DNA of 64,000 nt from Planctomycetota bacterium (GTDB lineage: Bacteria; Planctomycetota; UBA8742; UBA2392), in assembly GCA_019636195.1 (NCBI GenBank), contig JAHBYA010000019.1:1-64000 (forward strand), written 5' to 3'. The position numbers and the translations under genes are program-made. The notes beneath the pieces are model-generated. The model saw only the letters and a program-made list of their open reading frames with translations, did no database searches and was not told where the DNA came from. Position 1 is the first letter of the stretch. Each line of letters begins with the position of its first letter. Shown piece after piece: positions 8,262 through 17,472 of the stretch.

Positions 8262-9578
8262 ATGCACCGTGGCATCGTGATCATCGGCGGCGGGTTTTCG
8301 GGCACCATGACGGCTGTGCACCTTGCACGCCTTGGCGCGCGGGGCGTCACGCTGCTTGAGCGGCGCGATGCCCCGGCCCGCGGCGTCGCGTACGGCACCA
8401 CCCATGATTGCCACCTGCTGAACGTGCCCGCCGGAAAGATGTCGGCGCTGCCCGACCAGCCGGACCACTTTGTGAACTGGCTGGCCAAGCACGAGCCCGG
8501 CCACGCCGACGCCGCGGCATTTGTGCCGCGGCTGCTGTATGCCCGGTACCTTGAGACGCTGCTGGATGCCTGCGGCGACGCCGTGGCAGTGATCCGCGAC
8601 GAGGCGATCGCCCTGCATCCCGATGGCGACGGCATGATGGTGGAGACCCGCGGCGGACGAGCGTTGCCCGCAAGCAAGGTCGTGCTGGCGCTTGGCAACT
8701 TTCCGCCGGGTAATCCTGCGATTTCCACACCCGGCTTCTACTCCAGCCGCCGCTATGTCCAGTGGGCCTGGGCGCCGCACACCTATGAAGGGCTGCAGCC
8801 GGACGACGATGTGCTGCTGGTCGGCAGCGGATTGACCGCGATTGACAAGGCGCTGGTGCTGATTGAGCGCGGCCATAAGGGACAGATTCACATTCTGGCG
8901 CGCCGCGGCCTGAAGCCGCAACAGCACGCGCCCGCCGCGCCCTTGGCCCCGGTGCTTGATCCCGCAACCGCGCCGCGTACCGCGCTGGGCCTGCTGCGCG
9001 CCCTGCGCCGGGCGATCAAGGGCCGCGAGTGGCGGGCGGTGATTGACAGCCTGCGCCCGGTCACCCAGCAGTTGTGGGCCAACCTGCCGGTGCGCGAAAA
9101 GCAGCGCTTTATCAGGCGGCTGCGGCCCTTCTGGGATGTCTTGCGGCATCGCGTTGCGCCGCAGGTGGCGCAGCGCATTGAGCAAGCCATTGAGCAGGGC
9201 CTCGTCACGGTACACGTCGCCAAGCTGCACGGTTTTCATGAAGACGACAGCGGCGTTGACGCTCTGATTGAAACACCGCAAGGCCGCCGGAAGATCCATG
9301 TGCAGCGCGTGATCAACTGCACCGGGCCCGAAAGCAACTACCGCAACCTGCACCACCCGCTGGTCGCCAACCTGCTTGAACGCGGGCTCGCGCGCACCGA
9401 CGCCCTGGCGCTCGGCCTGGACACCGACGACCGCGGCGCGCTGATCGGCAGCGACGGCAAAGCCAGCAACGTGCTGTTCACACTGGGCCCGGCACTCAAA
9501 GGCAAGCTGTGGGAGACCACGGCGGTGCCTGAGTTGCGCGTGCAGGCCCGTGACCTGGCGCTGCGCCTGATGGCCTGA
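8262..9578 (+). CDS. FAD/NAD(P)-binding protein (NAD_binding_9 type)
   Basis: 438 residues. The N-terminal dinucleotide-binding motif GGGFSG (9-14) ends the first strand, and the acidic residue of LLERRDAPARGVAYG closes the Rossmann unit. The block YGTTHDCHLLNVPAGKMS is typical of the NAD_binding_9 family of uncharacterised flavin-dependent oxidoreductases. A second nucleotide motif, LLVGSGLTAIDKA, lies near 187-199, and the C-terminus has VINCTGPESNYRN as in flavoprotein monooxygenase-like proteins. Probably a soluble oxidoreductase of unknown substrate. It faces the MamK-type gene across a strong shared terminator. Confidence 0.82.
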   Translation: MHRGIVIIGGGFSGTMTAVHLARLGARGVTLLERRDAPARGVAYGTTHDCHLLNVPAGKMSALPDQPDHFVNWLAKHEPGHADAAAFVPRLLYARYLETLLDACGDAVAVIRDEAIALHPDGDGMMVETRGGRALPASKVVLALGNFPPGNPAISTPGFYSSRRYVQWAWAPHTYEGLQPDDDVLLVGSGLTAIDKALVLIERGHKGQIHILARRGLKPQQHAPAAPLAPVLDPATAPRTALGLLRALRRAIKGREWRAVIDSLRPVTQQLWANLPVREKQRFIRRLRPFWDVLRHRVAPQVAQRIEQAIEQGLVTVHVAKLHGFHEDDSGVDALIETPQGRRKIHVQRVINCTGPESNYRNLHHPLVANLLERGLARTDALALGLDTDDRGALIGSDGKASNVLFTLGPALKGKLWETTAVPELRVQARDLALRLMA

Positions 9579-9611
9579 AGCGGGTTGCGCCGGCGCTTGT
9601 CGCAAATTCCA

Positions 9612-9640
9612 ACGGGCCGGGCGACCAGCGCCCGGCCCGT
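9612..9640. terminator. Bidirectional terminator between convergent genes
   Basis: A perfect 12-bp stem, ACGGGCCGGGCG (9612-9623) with CGCCCGGCCCGT (9629-9640), loop ACCAG. The plus-strand 3' side continues GCTTTCTGTT. It lies midway between the stop of the flavoprotein gene (+) and that of the actin-like gene (-). Confidence 0.75.
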
Positions 9641-9661
9641 GCTTTCTGTTGAAGTGTCGCC

Positions 9662-10750
9662 CTAGTTCGCGGCGGCTTCGGCTGCAATCTCCTGCCAGAA
9701 CTCGGCGGGCATGTCCTGCGCCAGGTGCAGCGCGCCGTTGGCGCCGGCATACACGGGCTCGTTGACGCGCGTGACTTTGCCGCCGCCCAGTTCATTGAGC
9801 TTGCCTTCAATCGCGCGGTCAAGGCCGATGATCTGGCTGCCGCCGCCCGCCAGCAGCACGTTGTTGCGCATGCCGGCCTGGAACTCGGGGTCATAGTCCG
9901 CGATCAGGTTGTGCAGCTCAGTAACAATTTCGGGCACGATGCTCTCGACGGCTGCGCGCAGCGGCTCGGTGATGTCGAACTCGCGCGGCACACCCTTGAC
10001 CGGCAGGGTCACGATCACCGGCTGGTCAACTCGGGCCAGCGCGGCGTGACGTTCTTTGATCTGCTTGATCATGTTGACCGTGAAACTGGCCTCGGGGTAG
10101 GTGGCGCGCAGCAGCTCGTGCAGTTTGCGGTCCACAGCGTCGCCGGCGGCGCTGACGGTAACCTGGTCATCCGCGGCGGGCAGGCTGCCGTGCATGCGGC
10201 ACAGGTCGGTGGTGCCGGCGCCGACGTCGATCACCAGCGTATCCGCCAGGAATTGCAGGCCGTACGCCACGGCAAAGGGCTCGCTGCAGATCATCACGCA
10301 ATCAAGGATGCCGCGGGCAGCTTCAATCAGGGTCTTCTGGCTGTGAATGCTGGCCTGCGCGGGCGCGCCGATGACGCCATAGATCAGGTCGTCTTTGCGA
10401 GGCTTGGCCATGGCTACCACGTGCTCAAGCAGGTCGCGGATGGCGGCCTGTGTGCGGGCTTCGTTGCGGTTGAGGTCGTGGTCAAGGTCGCGATACCTGA
10501 CCGCCCCCTTTTCCATGGGGCGATACACGTCGCACGAGTGCTTGTTGCGCCATGCGTCAGCGCCGAACAGCTTTTCCTTGCCGAGGGCCTTGCGCGAAAT
10601 CAGGTCGCGCGGGTAGGCGACGATGGAGTCAATCGTGGCGCGCACGCCGTTGCTGGCCGCGATGGCCGAGTGGCTGGTGCCAAGGTCTATACCGACAAAC
10701 AGCACGCCCTCCGTGGGCTTGTGCGCGGGCGCATTTTCAACAGGACGCAT
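9662..10750 (-). CDS. MamK-family actin-like protein
   Basis: 362 residues, close to MamK (about 360). Actin-fold ATPase: phosphate-1 motif GIDLGTSHSAI (20-30), phosphate-2 motif VIDVGAGTTDLC (173-184), ICSEPFAVAYG before it, and an adenosine motif LLAGGGSQIIGL near 313-324. From memory the order and wording of several blocks (SIVAYPRDLI, GVIGAPAQAS, DQVTVSAAGDAVD) follow magnetosome MamK more closely than MreB. It should polymerise into cytoplasmic filaments. GGAGG sits 5 nt before the ATG at 10750, which decides the start over the ATG 12 nt upstream. No other magnetosome gene is nearby, so a role in organelle or cargo positioning is inference only. Confidence 0.87.
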   Translation of the reverse strand: MRPVENAPAHKPTEGVLFVGIDLGTSHSAIAASNGVRATIDSIVAYPRDLISRKALGKEKLFGADAWRNKHSCDVYRPMEKGAVRYRDLDHDLNRNEARTQAAIRDLLEHVVAMAKPRKDDLIYGVIGAPAQASIHSQKTLIEAARGILDCVMICSEPFAVAYGLQFLADTLVIDVGAGTTDLCRMHGSLPAADDQVTVSAAGDAVDRKLHELLRATYPEASFTVNMIKQIKERHAALARVDQPVIVTLPVKGVPREFDITEPLRAAVESIVPEIVTELHNLIADYDPEFQAGMRNNVLLAGGGSQIIGLDRAIEGKLNELGGGKVTRVNEPVYAGANGALHLAQDMPAEFWQEIAAEAAAN

Positions 10751-10854
10751 AGCGGCCTCCATGGGTAGATACCCACTGATCGGCACACACCCGCACGCGG
10801 GTTGAAGGAAAACCCGAAAAATAGCCGCTGCACGGGCGCCGGTCCGGCTGACGC

Positions 10855-10889
10855 AAAACAAACCCGCGGCCCCACGAATTCGTGAGGCC
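10855..10889 (-). terminator. Terminator of the ELWxxDGT-repeat gene
   Basis: Starting 24 nt past the stop on the minus strand is a stem of GGCC/GGCC plus the 12-bp palindrome CACGAATTCGTG (10873-10884) with one internal mismatch, followed by GCGGGTTTGTTTTG. Stem plus T-rich tail fits a factor-independent terminator. The rest of 10751-10912 shows no gene. Confidence 0.6.
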
Positions 10890-10912
10890 ACGAGCGTTGT
10901 GCCCAGACTGCC

Positions 10913-13900
10913 CTAGTCTTTGCGCCGCCTCCTTAGCAGGAGCAGAGCCGTCAAAAACGGTAAGCCGGCTGTCCCGGCAGTACAGCCGCCGCCGGTCCTC
11001 TTTTTGGGCGACGATGGCGAAGGGCCGGAAACGCCGGATGGCAGCACGAAGACGCTGACTGTACCGGATGCAAGGCCGCCGGCACCATCGGTTAGACTCA
11101 CGACCAGAACCCTTTGGGTGGTTGTGGCCGCCGGCAGGGTTGAGAACTCGATGGCCTGCAACAAAGCTTGGGTGGCCGAGTGTGTGGCGCTTGCATTCAG
11201 GGTGACAGTCAAAGAGCCCGGTGCGGTGCTCAGGGTGCCGATCGTGGTCCCGATGTACTGTACGTCGCTACCCGCCACGCTGACGGCGGCGCCAGCGCGG
11301 ACTGCCAGCAGGTCCGCGGCGGTCGCGCCGACGGTGACTTGTATGTGTAACACGCCGCCATCAAACGCCGCCGTATCCGGGTCACCTACAGTCGCGCCGG
11401 GGCAGACCAGCACGGGCCCATTTGGGGCATCGAAGGTAACGCCGCCGCCCAGCGCCAACAGTGGCGCGTGACTGATCGGCATGGCCCACAATCCTTGGCC
11501 GGTGCCTGCCTGGTAGGCCGAAAAGTACATGCTGGTACCCGTGAACAGTGCCCAGTAAATCCGCGAGCTGTCTGGGCCGGCGTGAATGTCAGCTTCCTGC
11601 CTTGTGCCTGCGATGGTGCCGTCGGTGGACCACAGTTCGCTTCCGTCCACGCCGTCGTTCATCGCGACATAGGTGCGACCAAGCCAGTGGCCAAGCGGCA
11701 CCGGCAGCGAACTCGGTGCGCCAAGCTGCGTCAACTTTGTCGTGGTCGCGACAGTTCCCGATGACCGCCATAGGTCCCAAATCCACGGTGCCGCCGTTGC
11801 GTCGGTACTGATGAAGTACAGGTCATCGGTGCCGGGCGCGACCACGCACGGGGTCATCGCGGTGCGGTTGCGAATCTTGTAGGTGCCGGCAGCCGTGCCG
11901 TCCGTTCGCCAGTAGTCACTGCCGCTGCCGTCGTCTGCCATAAAGTAGAGCAGTGTTGCGCCCGGCGTCAGGAAGTTGGGGTATGACCCTGCGCCGGCAT
12001 TGATCTCGGCCACCTTGTATGTGCCGGCGATGGTGCCGTCGCTGGCCCACAGCTCGCGGTTGCCAGGCGAATCTTCGGCTGTGAAGTAGAACAGGCTCGC
12101 TACGCCGGCAGCCATGTACGGCCACGATGCCGGTGCGCCGGACTGGATGTCAGCCAGCATGAACGTGCCGGCGGTCGTACCGTCACTGCGCCACAGCTCA
12201 AGGCCATGGGTGCCGTCGTCGGCGGCAAAGTACAGCAGCCCGCCCGCGCTGCCCAGAAGCGAAGGGTTGCTGCCGGTTGCGCCGGGCCAAATGTCCCGCA
12301 CCTGCGAGGTGCCGCCCGCTGTGCCATCCGTTGCCCAAAGTTCCTTGCCGTCGCCCCCGTCCGCCACGAAGAAAACCAAGTTTCCCGCCGCGATGGGCGG
12401 CTTGCCGTCCGCGCTGGCTCCCGAAAGTTCATATGTACCGACGGAAGTACCGTCGCTGCGCCACAGGCGTTGCTGTCCAAGTTGCACCCGCGCCACAAAG
12501 TACGCGTTGCCGCCCATGATCGCAGTACCTTCAACAAAGCCCGCCGCCGGGCCGGGCGCGATGTCAGCCACCATATAGGTGCCGGCATTTGTTCCATCTG
12601 TCACCCACAGTTCATTGCCCGTTTCGGGCGTGAACGCGCGAAAGAACATGCGGTTGCCGTCTGTCTTGGCAGCCCATATTGCCGTGCTGTCCGTGCCCGT
12701 ATGCAGGTCCTCGTACATCTGCGTCCCCGCGCTGGTGCCGTCGCTGGTCCAGGGTTCGCGGCCGTTTATGCCGTCGTCGGCCGTGAACCATAGCAGACCG
12801 CCCGATAACGTCAGGTGCTTCGGGCTTGAGCCTTGTGCGCCCGGCAGCACGTCCTTGACCAGCATGGCAGCAGTACCGTCATACGCCCAAAGCTCCGTGC
12901 CCTCGGTACCCGTGCCCGTGAACAGCGCGCGGCCTGCCAGTTCCAATTTCTGGCTGGGCATGCTTGCCGGCGCGGGTGAGCCGCTGACTGGCGCGGTCTG
13001 CGAAGCGTCAGATGCGATCAGCGATACTCCAAACGAGCCAAAGTAGCCCCAGAACAGAATGCGGCCGGCAAATGCCAGGGGCACTTCCTCGTCGGCCATC
13101 GCAAGGCCGAACGTCGTGTAGTACGCGCTGGTGCCTGCTGTGGTGCCGTCTGTGCGCCACAGCTGGCGTATGTTGCCGGCCTGCGACAGGGCCAGATTTT
13201 GCAGGTTCAAGGTGCTGAAAAACAGGTCGTTGCCCCAGGCCGTAAGGTGGCGGGGGTCGGAATCGCCGGCGCCCGCCACTGCGTCGATAAACATCTGCGT
13301 GCCCGCGGCTGTACCGTCGCTGAACCATAGTTCGCGTCCGTAGGTGGCCGAAGTCGCCGCAAAATACAGTTTGCCGCCGGCCACGGTAAGATCAGCCGGC
13401 AGACTTTGGCCCGCGCCTGCGTTCAGGTCAGCCAGCATGGCCGTGCCCGCAGCAGTGCCATCTGAGCGCCATAGCTCGCGGCCGTTCATGCCGTCGTTGG
13501 CCGCGAAGTACATGGCGCCATTGAACACGACCGGCCGCGACGGTCTTGAAGATTCCCAACCGGGGTAGATGTCCATGACAAGGCCGCTGCCGGCGAAGGT
13601 GCCATCGCTGCGCCAGATTTCCGGGCCGAACCCGGGCTCGTCCCATGAAAAGTAGAACTCTCCGTTGCACTCGATTGCCCACTCCAGTTCGAAGTCATTC
13701 AGGCCCACGCTCAGTGTTGTGACCAGCATGGTGCCGGACGTGGTGCCATCGGACTTCCAGACTTCTACGTCGCCCCAATGCGGCCAGCCAACGAAGAAGA
13801 ACACCTCAGCGCCTACGCGAGTCAAGCCAAGGGCGTAGCAATCATGCAGCAGCTTGGTCCCCCCGCCGCCGGAGGCCGCGTACACGTGGCCCATGTAGTA

Positions 13901-14056
13901 GTTGTGCCACGTCGCAATCAGGGTTGTCGAGCCGACGTCCACTATCTCGCGCGGTGCTGAGCCGGCAGGGCTGCCGTTGATGTCCTTGACCAAGTATGGC
14001 TGCGCCGCCAGTGCCGCTGAACTCAAGACAAACAGAAAGAACAGGGTGCGAAACAT
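10913..14056 (-). CDS. Secreted ELWxxDGT-repeat protein with C-terminal sorting-like tail
   Basis: 1047 residues. A signal peptide (MFRTLFFLFVLSSAALA) is followed by roughly 15 copies of a ~48-residue repeat centred on ELWxSDGTxAGTxMxxD, spaced like propeller blades. After ~870 comes a Thr/Ala-rich beta domain resembling adhesin repeats (LTVTLNASATHSATQALLQ), then a tail: GGGC, a hydrophobic stretch (LPFLTALLLL) and RRRRKD. That tail has the layout of GlyGly/MYXO-CTERM-type sorting signals and suggests processing and surface anchoring (inference). The start at 14056 has GGAG 6 nt upstream; the frame is open farther upstream but lacks a signal peptide there. Probably an outer-surface or extracellular protein; no catalytic motif. 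Confidence 0.85.
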   Translation of the reverse strand: MFRTLFFLFVLSSAALAAQPYLVKDINGSPAGSAPREIVDVGSTTLIATWHNYYMGHVYAASGGGGTKLLHDCYALGLTRVGAEVFFFVGWPHWGDVEVWKSDGTTSGTMLVTTLSVGLNDFELEWAIECNGEFYFSWDEPGFGPEIWRSDGTFAGSGLVMDIYPGWESSRPSRPVVFNGAMYFAANDGMNGRELWRSDGTAAGTAMLADLNAGAGQSLPADLTVAGGKLYFAATSATYGRELWFSDGTAAGTQMFIDAVAGAGDSDPRHLTAWGNDLFFSTLNLQNLALSQAGNIRQLWRTDGTTAGTSAYYTTFGLAMADEEVPLAFAGRILFWGYFGSFGVSLIASDASQTAPVSGSPAPASMPSQKLELAGRALFTGTGTEGTELWAYDGTAAMLVKDVLPGAQGSSPKHLTLSGGLLWFTADDGINGREPWTSDGTSAGTQMYEDLHTGTDSTAIWAAKTDGNRMFFRAFTPETGNELWVTDGTNAGTYMVADIAPGPAAGFVEGTAIMGGNAYFVARVQLGQQRLWRSDGTSVGTYELSGASADGKPPIAAGNLVFFVADGGDGKELWATDGTAGGTSQVRDIWPGATGSNPSLLGSAGGLLYFAADDGTHGLELWRSDGTTAGTFMLADIQSGAPASWPYMAAGVASLFYFTAEDSPGNRELWASDGTIAGTYKVAEINAGAGSYPNFLTPGATLLYFMADDGSGSDYWRTDGTAAGTYKIRNRTAMTPCVVAPGTDDLYFISTDATAAPWIWDLWRSSGTVATTTKLTQLGAPSSLPVPLGHWLGRTYVAMNDGVDGSELWSTDGTIAGTRQEADIHAGPDSSRIYWALFTGTSMYFSAYQAGTGQGLWAMPISHAPLLALGGGVTFDAPNGPVLVCPGATVGDPDTAAFDGGVLHIQVTVGATAADLLAVRAGAAVSVAGSDVQYIGTTIGTLSTAPGSLTVTLNASATHSATQALLQAIEFSTLPAATTTQRVLVVSLTDGAGGLASGTVSVFVLPSGVSGPSPSSPKKRTGGGCTAGTAGLPFLTALLLLRRRRKD

Positions 14057-14333
14057 TTGAATCTCCGTGGAGGTACCATGCAGTCGGCGTACGCCTCCCC
14101 GCGTTCGCCGTTGCGGCGCCGCCCCCCAAGATGTTCGCGCAGTGAATTCTATGTGGCGGGCGAACCAGTCGCGCCGCTCGCCTGACAATTGACTCACAAA
14201 TTCGGAAGGGGTCTCGCAGGCCCGTCCGAAAATGGAACATGGCCAACAAAGGGTGCAGACCTTTCTTTGGTACGATGTTTCTTGCTGAGGCACTGATTGG
14301 CAGCCGCAGCCACGCGGGTTCAGGCAAATCATG
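14057..14333. other. Intergenic leader of the ELWxxDGT gene
   Basis: About 280 bp between two large minus-strand genes with no credible coding frame. The hexamer TAGAAT occurs on the minus strand near 14145, but no matching -35 box was found at standard spacing, so I do not call a promoter. Confidence 0.3.
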
Positions 14334-14362
14334 AAAAACCGGCCGGAATCTACGCGCCGGTT
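14334..14362 (-). terminator. Terminator of the 887-residue surface protein gene
   Basis: On the minus strand a 7-bp stem AACCGGC/GCCGGTT (14337-14343 with 14356-14362) runs straight into TTTTTC, 9 nt after the stop codon. Classic factor-independent layout. Confidence 0.65.
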
Positions 14363-14370
14363 CCCGAGCG

Positions 14371-17034
14371 TCAGTCCGGGCGCCCGGAGCGCCAGCTCGC
14401 AGAGGCCCGGTGCGCGAACCGTCTCGTCACAAGGACCAGAAGGCAGCCAGCCACGATCCACCACAGCGATGCGCCGGACGAGCGGGTCGAACAGTTCAGA
14501 TCGTCATCGTCGATGGTGCGGCGGGGAGGATTCGAAGGCGGCGGCGCCGGCTGCAGGGCGACAGTCACCGAGGTCGTTGAATACTCGGCGCCCGGCGCCA
14601 TGCGCACATTGGTGCCGCCGTACAAGTGCACCAGCCGCACGTCCGTGTAGCCGAACACCTTGCCATCGTGAAACACACAAACGAGGAATCGGCGTGTCTG
14701 CCCGGTCAGACAGAACTGCTCAAAGTTGCCGAGTTCAAGTGCCAGCCCATGCGCAAGGCCGTTCGGCACAAGGCTGGCTGTGACGCTGAGTACGTCTGAA
14801 GGGTCAAGCACCCCGATTGGCCCGTTGCCTTCAAGAAACAACGCAATCCTGGCGCCGCTACCGCTGCCGACGCCGCCAGTGCTGTCCAGAAACTCAAAAC
14901 CCAACTGGGGCAAGTAGCCGCCCGAGCCGCGGGCTTCGCAAGTCACACGCCATGCAACGGCGCTGCTGCCGGGCAACGGCGTAACCGTTGTGCCGGCAGG
15001 CTGAATGGTAAGGTCAATGCCGGCCCCGGCGCTGCCGACCCCCACCGTGAACATGCACCCGTACAGGATTTGAGTTCCGGAAGTGTGTTGCACGCAAAAG
15101 GTCGGATTAGCCGCGACATTTGCGACCTGCGACAGTTCAAACTGGACCGAGTAGTTGCTGGGCGTCGGTCCGTCCAGGTCAAACACCATCAGCACCGGCA
15201 CGCCAATTTGGGTGGCGAAAAGGCCGTTGATTGAACTGAAAATCACCTCAGTGGCTGTGATGGATACAGAAAAGCCGATGCCGCCGAAGTCCGCAGCATC
15301 AAGCAGGCCACGCTTGTCCCCGCTGTCAACGTAAAGGCGCGGGTTCAGTACTCCACTTGTACTGAAGGTGTTGAACACGAGGTTTGTGATCGGAATCTGC
15401 GTGGCAGAGTTGCTTTGCACCTTGAACGACATTCCAGTCAGGTTCAGGTCGCCGGGCTGGGCCGGCATTGTCTTCAAGTAGCCCGCCGGGTCGAGCGAAA
15501 CATAGCAATTCGAGGCGGCGACACCCACTACGTCAAACTCGCGCGCAATGCCCATGTTATGAACCAGGTCAACCACCGCGGGGTTCGTTGCGATCGAGTC
15601 CAGCGTGCAGGACAGGGTGCCGTAGCCCGCAAAGCTGAGGTCCACCAGCACATCCACGGCATAGTCCGTTCCGGCCGTCGTTGTCGCTTCATTCAGCCCC
15701 GTGAAGTTCACAACCGCCGACGCGGGCTGCGTCCCCAGCAGTACACTGGTCGCGCCGACGCGTCGCAAGCGGACTTCTGTGATGTCTGTGAGACTCAGGC
15801 CCCCGGAAGCGCTAAGGGCCAGATTCACGCCGGTCATTGTGAAGGTCCCGGCGGTTTCCGCCCGCAACTCGAACTCAATGACGCGGGTCCCCTGCATGAC
15901 GCGAGACTCGATTGAATTGTACGTGCAGGACACGCGCCCGGGCGGGCCCACTAGAACCCTGCACTTGACGCCATGGTTCGCGCCGTGCACAGCCGCAACA
16001 CTTGTTGAAACGCCGGCCGTACGAGTGATCACCGTGGTGCTGGTGGTAACCGCCGTCACCGAGACCGAAACGTGGAACACATCCACCGACGCGGTGGCAA
16101 GGTTGTGCGTGAAGCCTGTGAAGCTCATCGAGGCGCTAATCGGTGCCGTGGCCAGTGCCCCGGTGCTGCCAATCAATGTGGCGGTACCCGTGACGCTGGA
16201 CGTGAAGTTCAACGTCAGCCCATCGAAAGTCTGCGATGCGACGGACGCCCGCAGCCCGAAGCTGTAAATGAGTGTCCCCGCCGAGCCCGGCTGAATGTCC
16301 ACGGCCGGTGCAAAGCCGACAAAGCTCGTGTGCCTGAGCTCAATCTGCGCCGGCGTCGTGAAGCCGCTGGGCACGAAGCGTACGAAGTCTCCCGGCGTCG
16401 GCCGGGTGCCTTGCGGAGTCAGCACACCCCCAAAGCCTGGATAGCGATCAGACCCATCGGGAGAGACTATGCCGCTGGCAAACCAGAAGCTCTCCGACCA
16501 ACCGGTCGGCAGACGTTCAGGTCCGTAGTGCAGTTCAATGTTGCCATTGTTCAGCAGGTGCGCCTGAAAGTTGAACTGGCTGTAGCTGCATCCGCCGGCG
16601 CCCTCGTGCCCCATGGATTTCCACTGAAAGACAACACGATCCGTTTCGAAGTAGGCCTCCATGAGCGCCGGTTCCTCAGCCAGAAACTGCCAGAAGTCAG
16701 CACCAAACACGAAGATGCTCGCGTTCTGGCCCGCATCAGGCGTGCTAAGGTCATAGGGCAGGTACAGCCCGAAAGCGGCATCGGACAACACGATGCGCCC
16801 ATCAAGCATCATGATCGCTTGGGTGTAGATACGATCAAAGTACTGGAAAGGCTGCGGCAGCAGCACAACCTTGGGACCCGCACTTTCCACGGATGATCCT
16901 TCCAACCACCGCGAGTTAAGGTTGATTCCGCTGCGTTCCTCATACGTACCGGTGTGGACTGTACGCGCATAGGTTTGCGCGGCCATGGTTGCGCCAACAA
17001 CCATCACGACCACCACGACTATCATCGCTTTCAT
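14371..17034 (-). CDS. Large exported protein with beta-sandwich repeats and C-terminal membrane tail
   Basis: 887 residues, no family recognised. The N-terminal hydrophobic stretch (MIVVVVVMVVGATMA) acts as a signal peptide or anchor. Residues ~35-250 resemble a nidogen-like globular region (VLLPQPFQYFDRIYTQ, FQAHLLNNGNIELHYG). The middle, ~250-820, is Ser/Thr/Val-rich with recurring F-x-L-x-x-x-x-G-x-x-x-x-T segments typical of Ig-like sandwiches. The end has PPPSNPPRR, DDDD, a Cys, a hydrophobic helix (LWWIVAGCLLVLV) and TRR, so it is anchored or sorted like the neighbouring ELWxxDGT protein. ATG 17034 is taken over a GTG 12 nt upstream. Likely a surface or adhesion protein. Confidence 0.75.
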   Translation of the reverse strand: MKAMIVVVVVMVVGATMAAQTYARTVHTGTYEERSGINLNSRWLEGSSVESAGPKVVLLPQPFQYFDRIYTQAIMMLDGRIVLSDAAFGLYLPYDLSTPDAGQNASIFVFGADFWQFLAEEPALMEAYFETDRVVFQWKSMGHEGAGGCSYSQFNFQAHLLNNGNIELHYGPERLPTGWSESFWFASGIVSPDGSDRYPGFGGVLTPQGTRPTPGDFVRFVPSGFTTPAQIELRHTSFVGFAPAVDIQPGSAGTLIYSFGLRASVASQTFDGLTLNFTSSVTGTATLIGSTGALATAPISASMSFTGFTHNLATASVDVFHVSVSVTAVTTSTTVITRTAGVSTSVAAVHGANHGVKCRVLVGPPGRVSCTYNSIESRVMQGTRVIEFELRAETAGTFTMTGVNLALSASGGLSLTDITEVRLRRVGATSVLLGTQPASAVVNFTGLNEATTTAGTDYAVDVLVDLSFAGYGTLSCTLDSIATNPAVVDLVHNMGIAREFDVVGVAASNCYVSLDPAGYLKTMPAQPGDLNLTGMSFKVQSNSATQIPITNLVFNTFSTSGVLNPRLYVDSGDKRGLLDAADFGGIGFSVSITATEVIFSSINGLFATQIGVPVLMVFDLDGPTPSNYSVQFELSQVANVAANPTFCVQHTSGTQILYGCMFTVGVGSAGAGIDLTIQPAGTTVTPLPGSSAVAWRVTCEARGSGGYLPQLGFEFLDSTGGVGSGSGARIALFLEGNGPIGVLDPSDVLSVTASLVPNGLAHGLALELGNFEQFCLTGQTRRFLVCVFHDGKVFGYTDVRLVHLYGGTNVRMAPGAEYSTTSVTVALQPAPPPSNPPRRTIDDDDLNCSTRSSGASLWWIVAGCLLVLVTRRFAHRASASWRSGRPD

Positions 17035-17180
17035 GGGTGCACTCACTTGGGAATGCGCGGCATGCTAGGGGGCGTCACCGGGTGTGACAAGTGCAACCGG
17101 GGCATTTACTGCAACCGCAAGATGTGACCAGCTTCATCTTTTTCTTGCCCGGTGAAGGTCCTGGCAATTGGTGGCACGCA

Positions 17181-17405
17181 CTACTTGTTGTTGTTTAGGT
17201 GCGGGTCTTTCAGCCACTCTTTCATCCACTCGTGGTCCAGGGTGATCTCGGCACCTTCGGGCGTGTCGGCGGCCTGCACGCCGTTCTGCCAGTCAATGCA
17301 GGGAATGCTCTCAAGCAATGTGGGGTGCGGCTGCGGCCGCGCTGTTGAAGCGCATCCGGCGGCAAGCAGCGTGGCGGCAACAAGCAGGGCAAGGGCGTAA
17401 CGCAT
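17181..17405 (-). CDS. Small lipoprotein
   Basis: 74 residues: signal peptide with lipobox LAAGC (lipidated Cys18), then an acidic, Trp-containing mature part (CIDWQNGVQAAD, HEWMKEWLKDPHLNNNK). GGAGA lies 5 nt before the ATG. No family recognised. It sits 68 nt downstream of lipA on the same strand and could be its operon partner, or an independent gene. Confidence 0.75.
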   Translation of the reverse strand: MRYALALLVAATLLAAGCASTARPQPHPTLLESIPCIDWQNGVQAADTPEGAEITLDHEWMKEWLKDPHLNNNK

Positions 17406-17472
17406 GGGTGTCTCCGTAAGGTGTACCCATGTTGAACGACCCGCAATCGCAGACGGAGCCGAAAAATCCCGG

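Noticed and set aside
9662..10750. Possible magnetosome island around the MamK-type gene
   Set aside because: None of the neighbouring genes on either side resembles mamA, B, E, I, M, O, P or Q.
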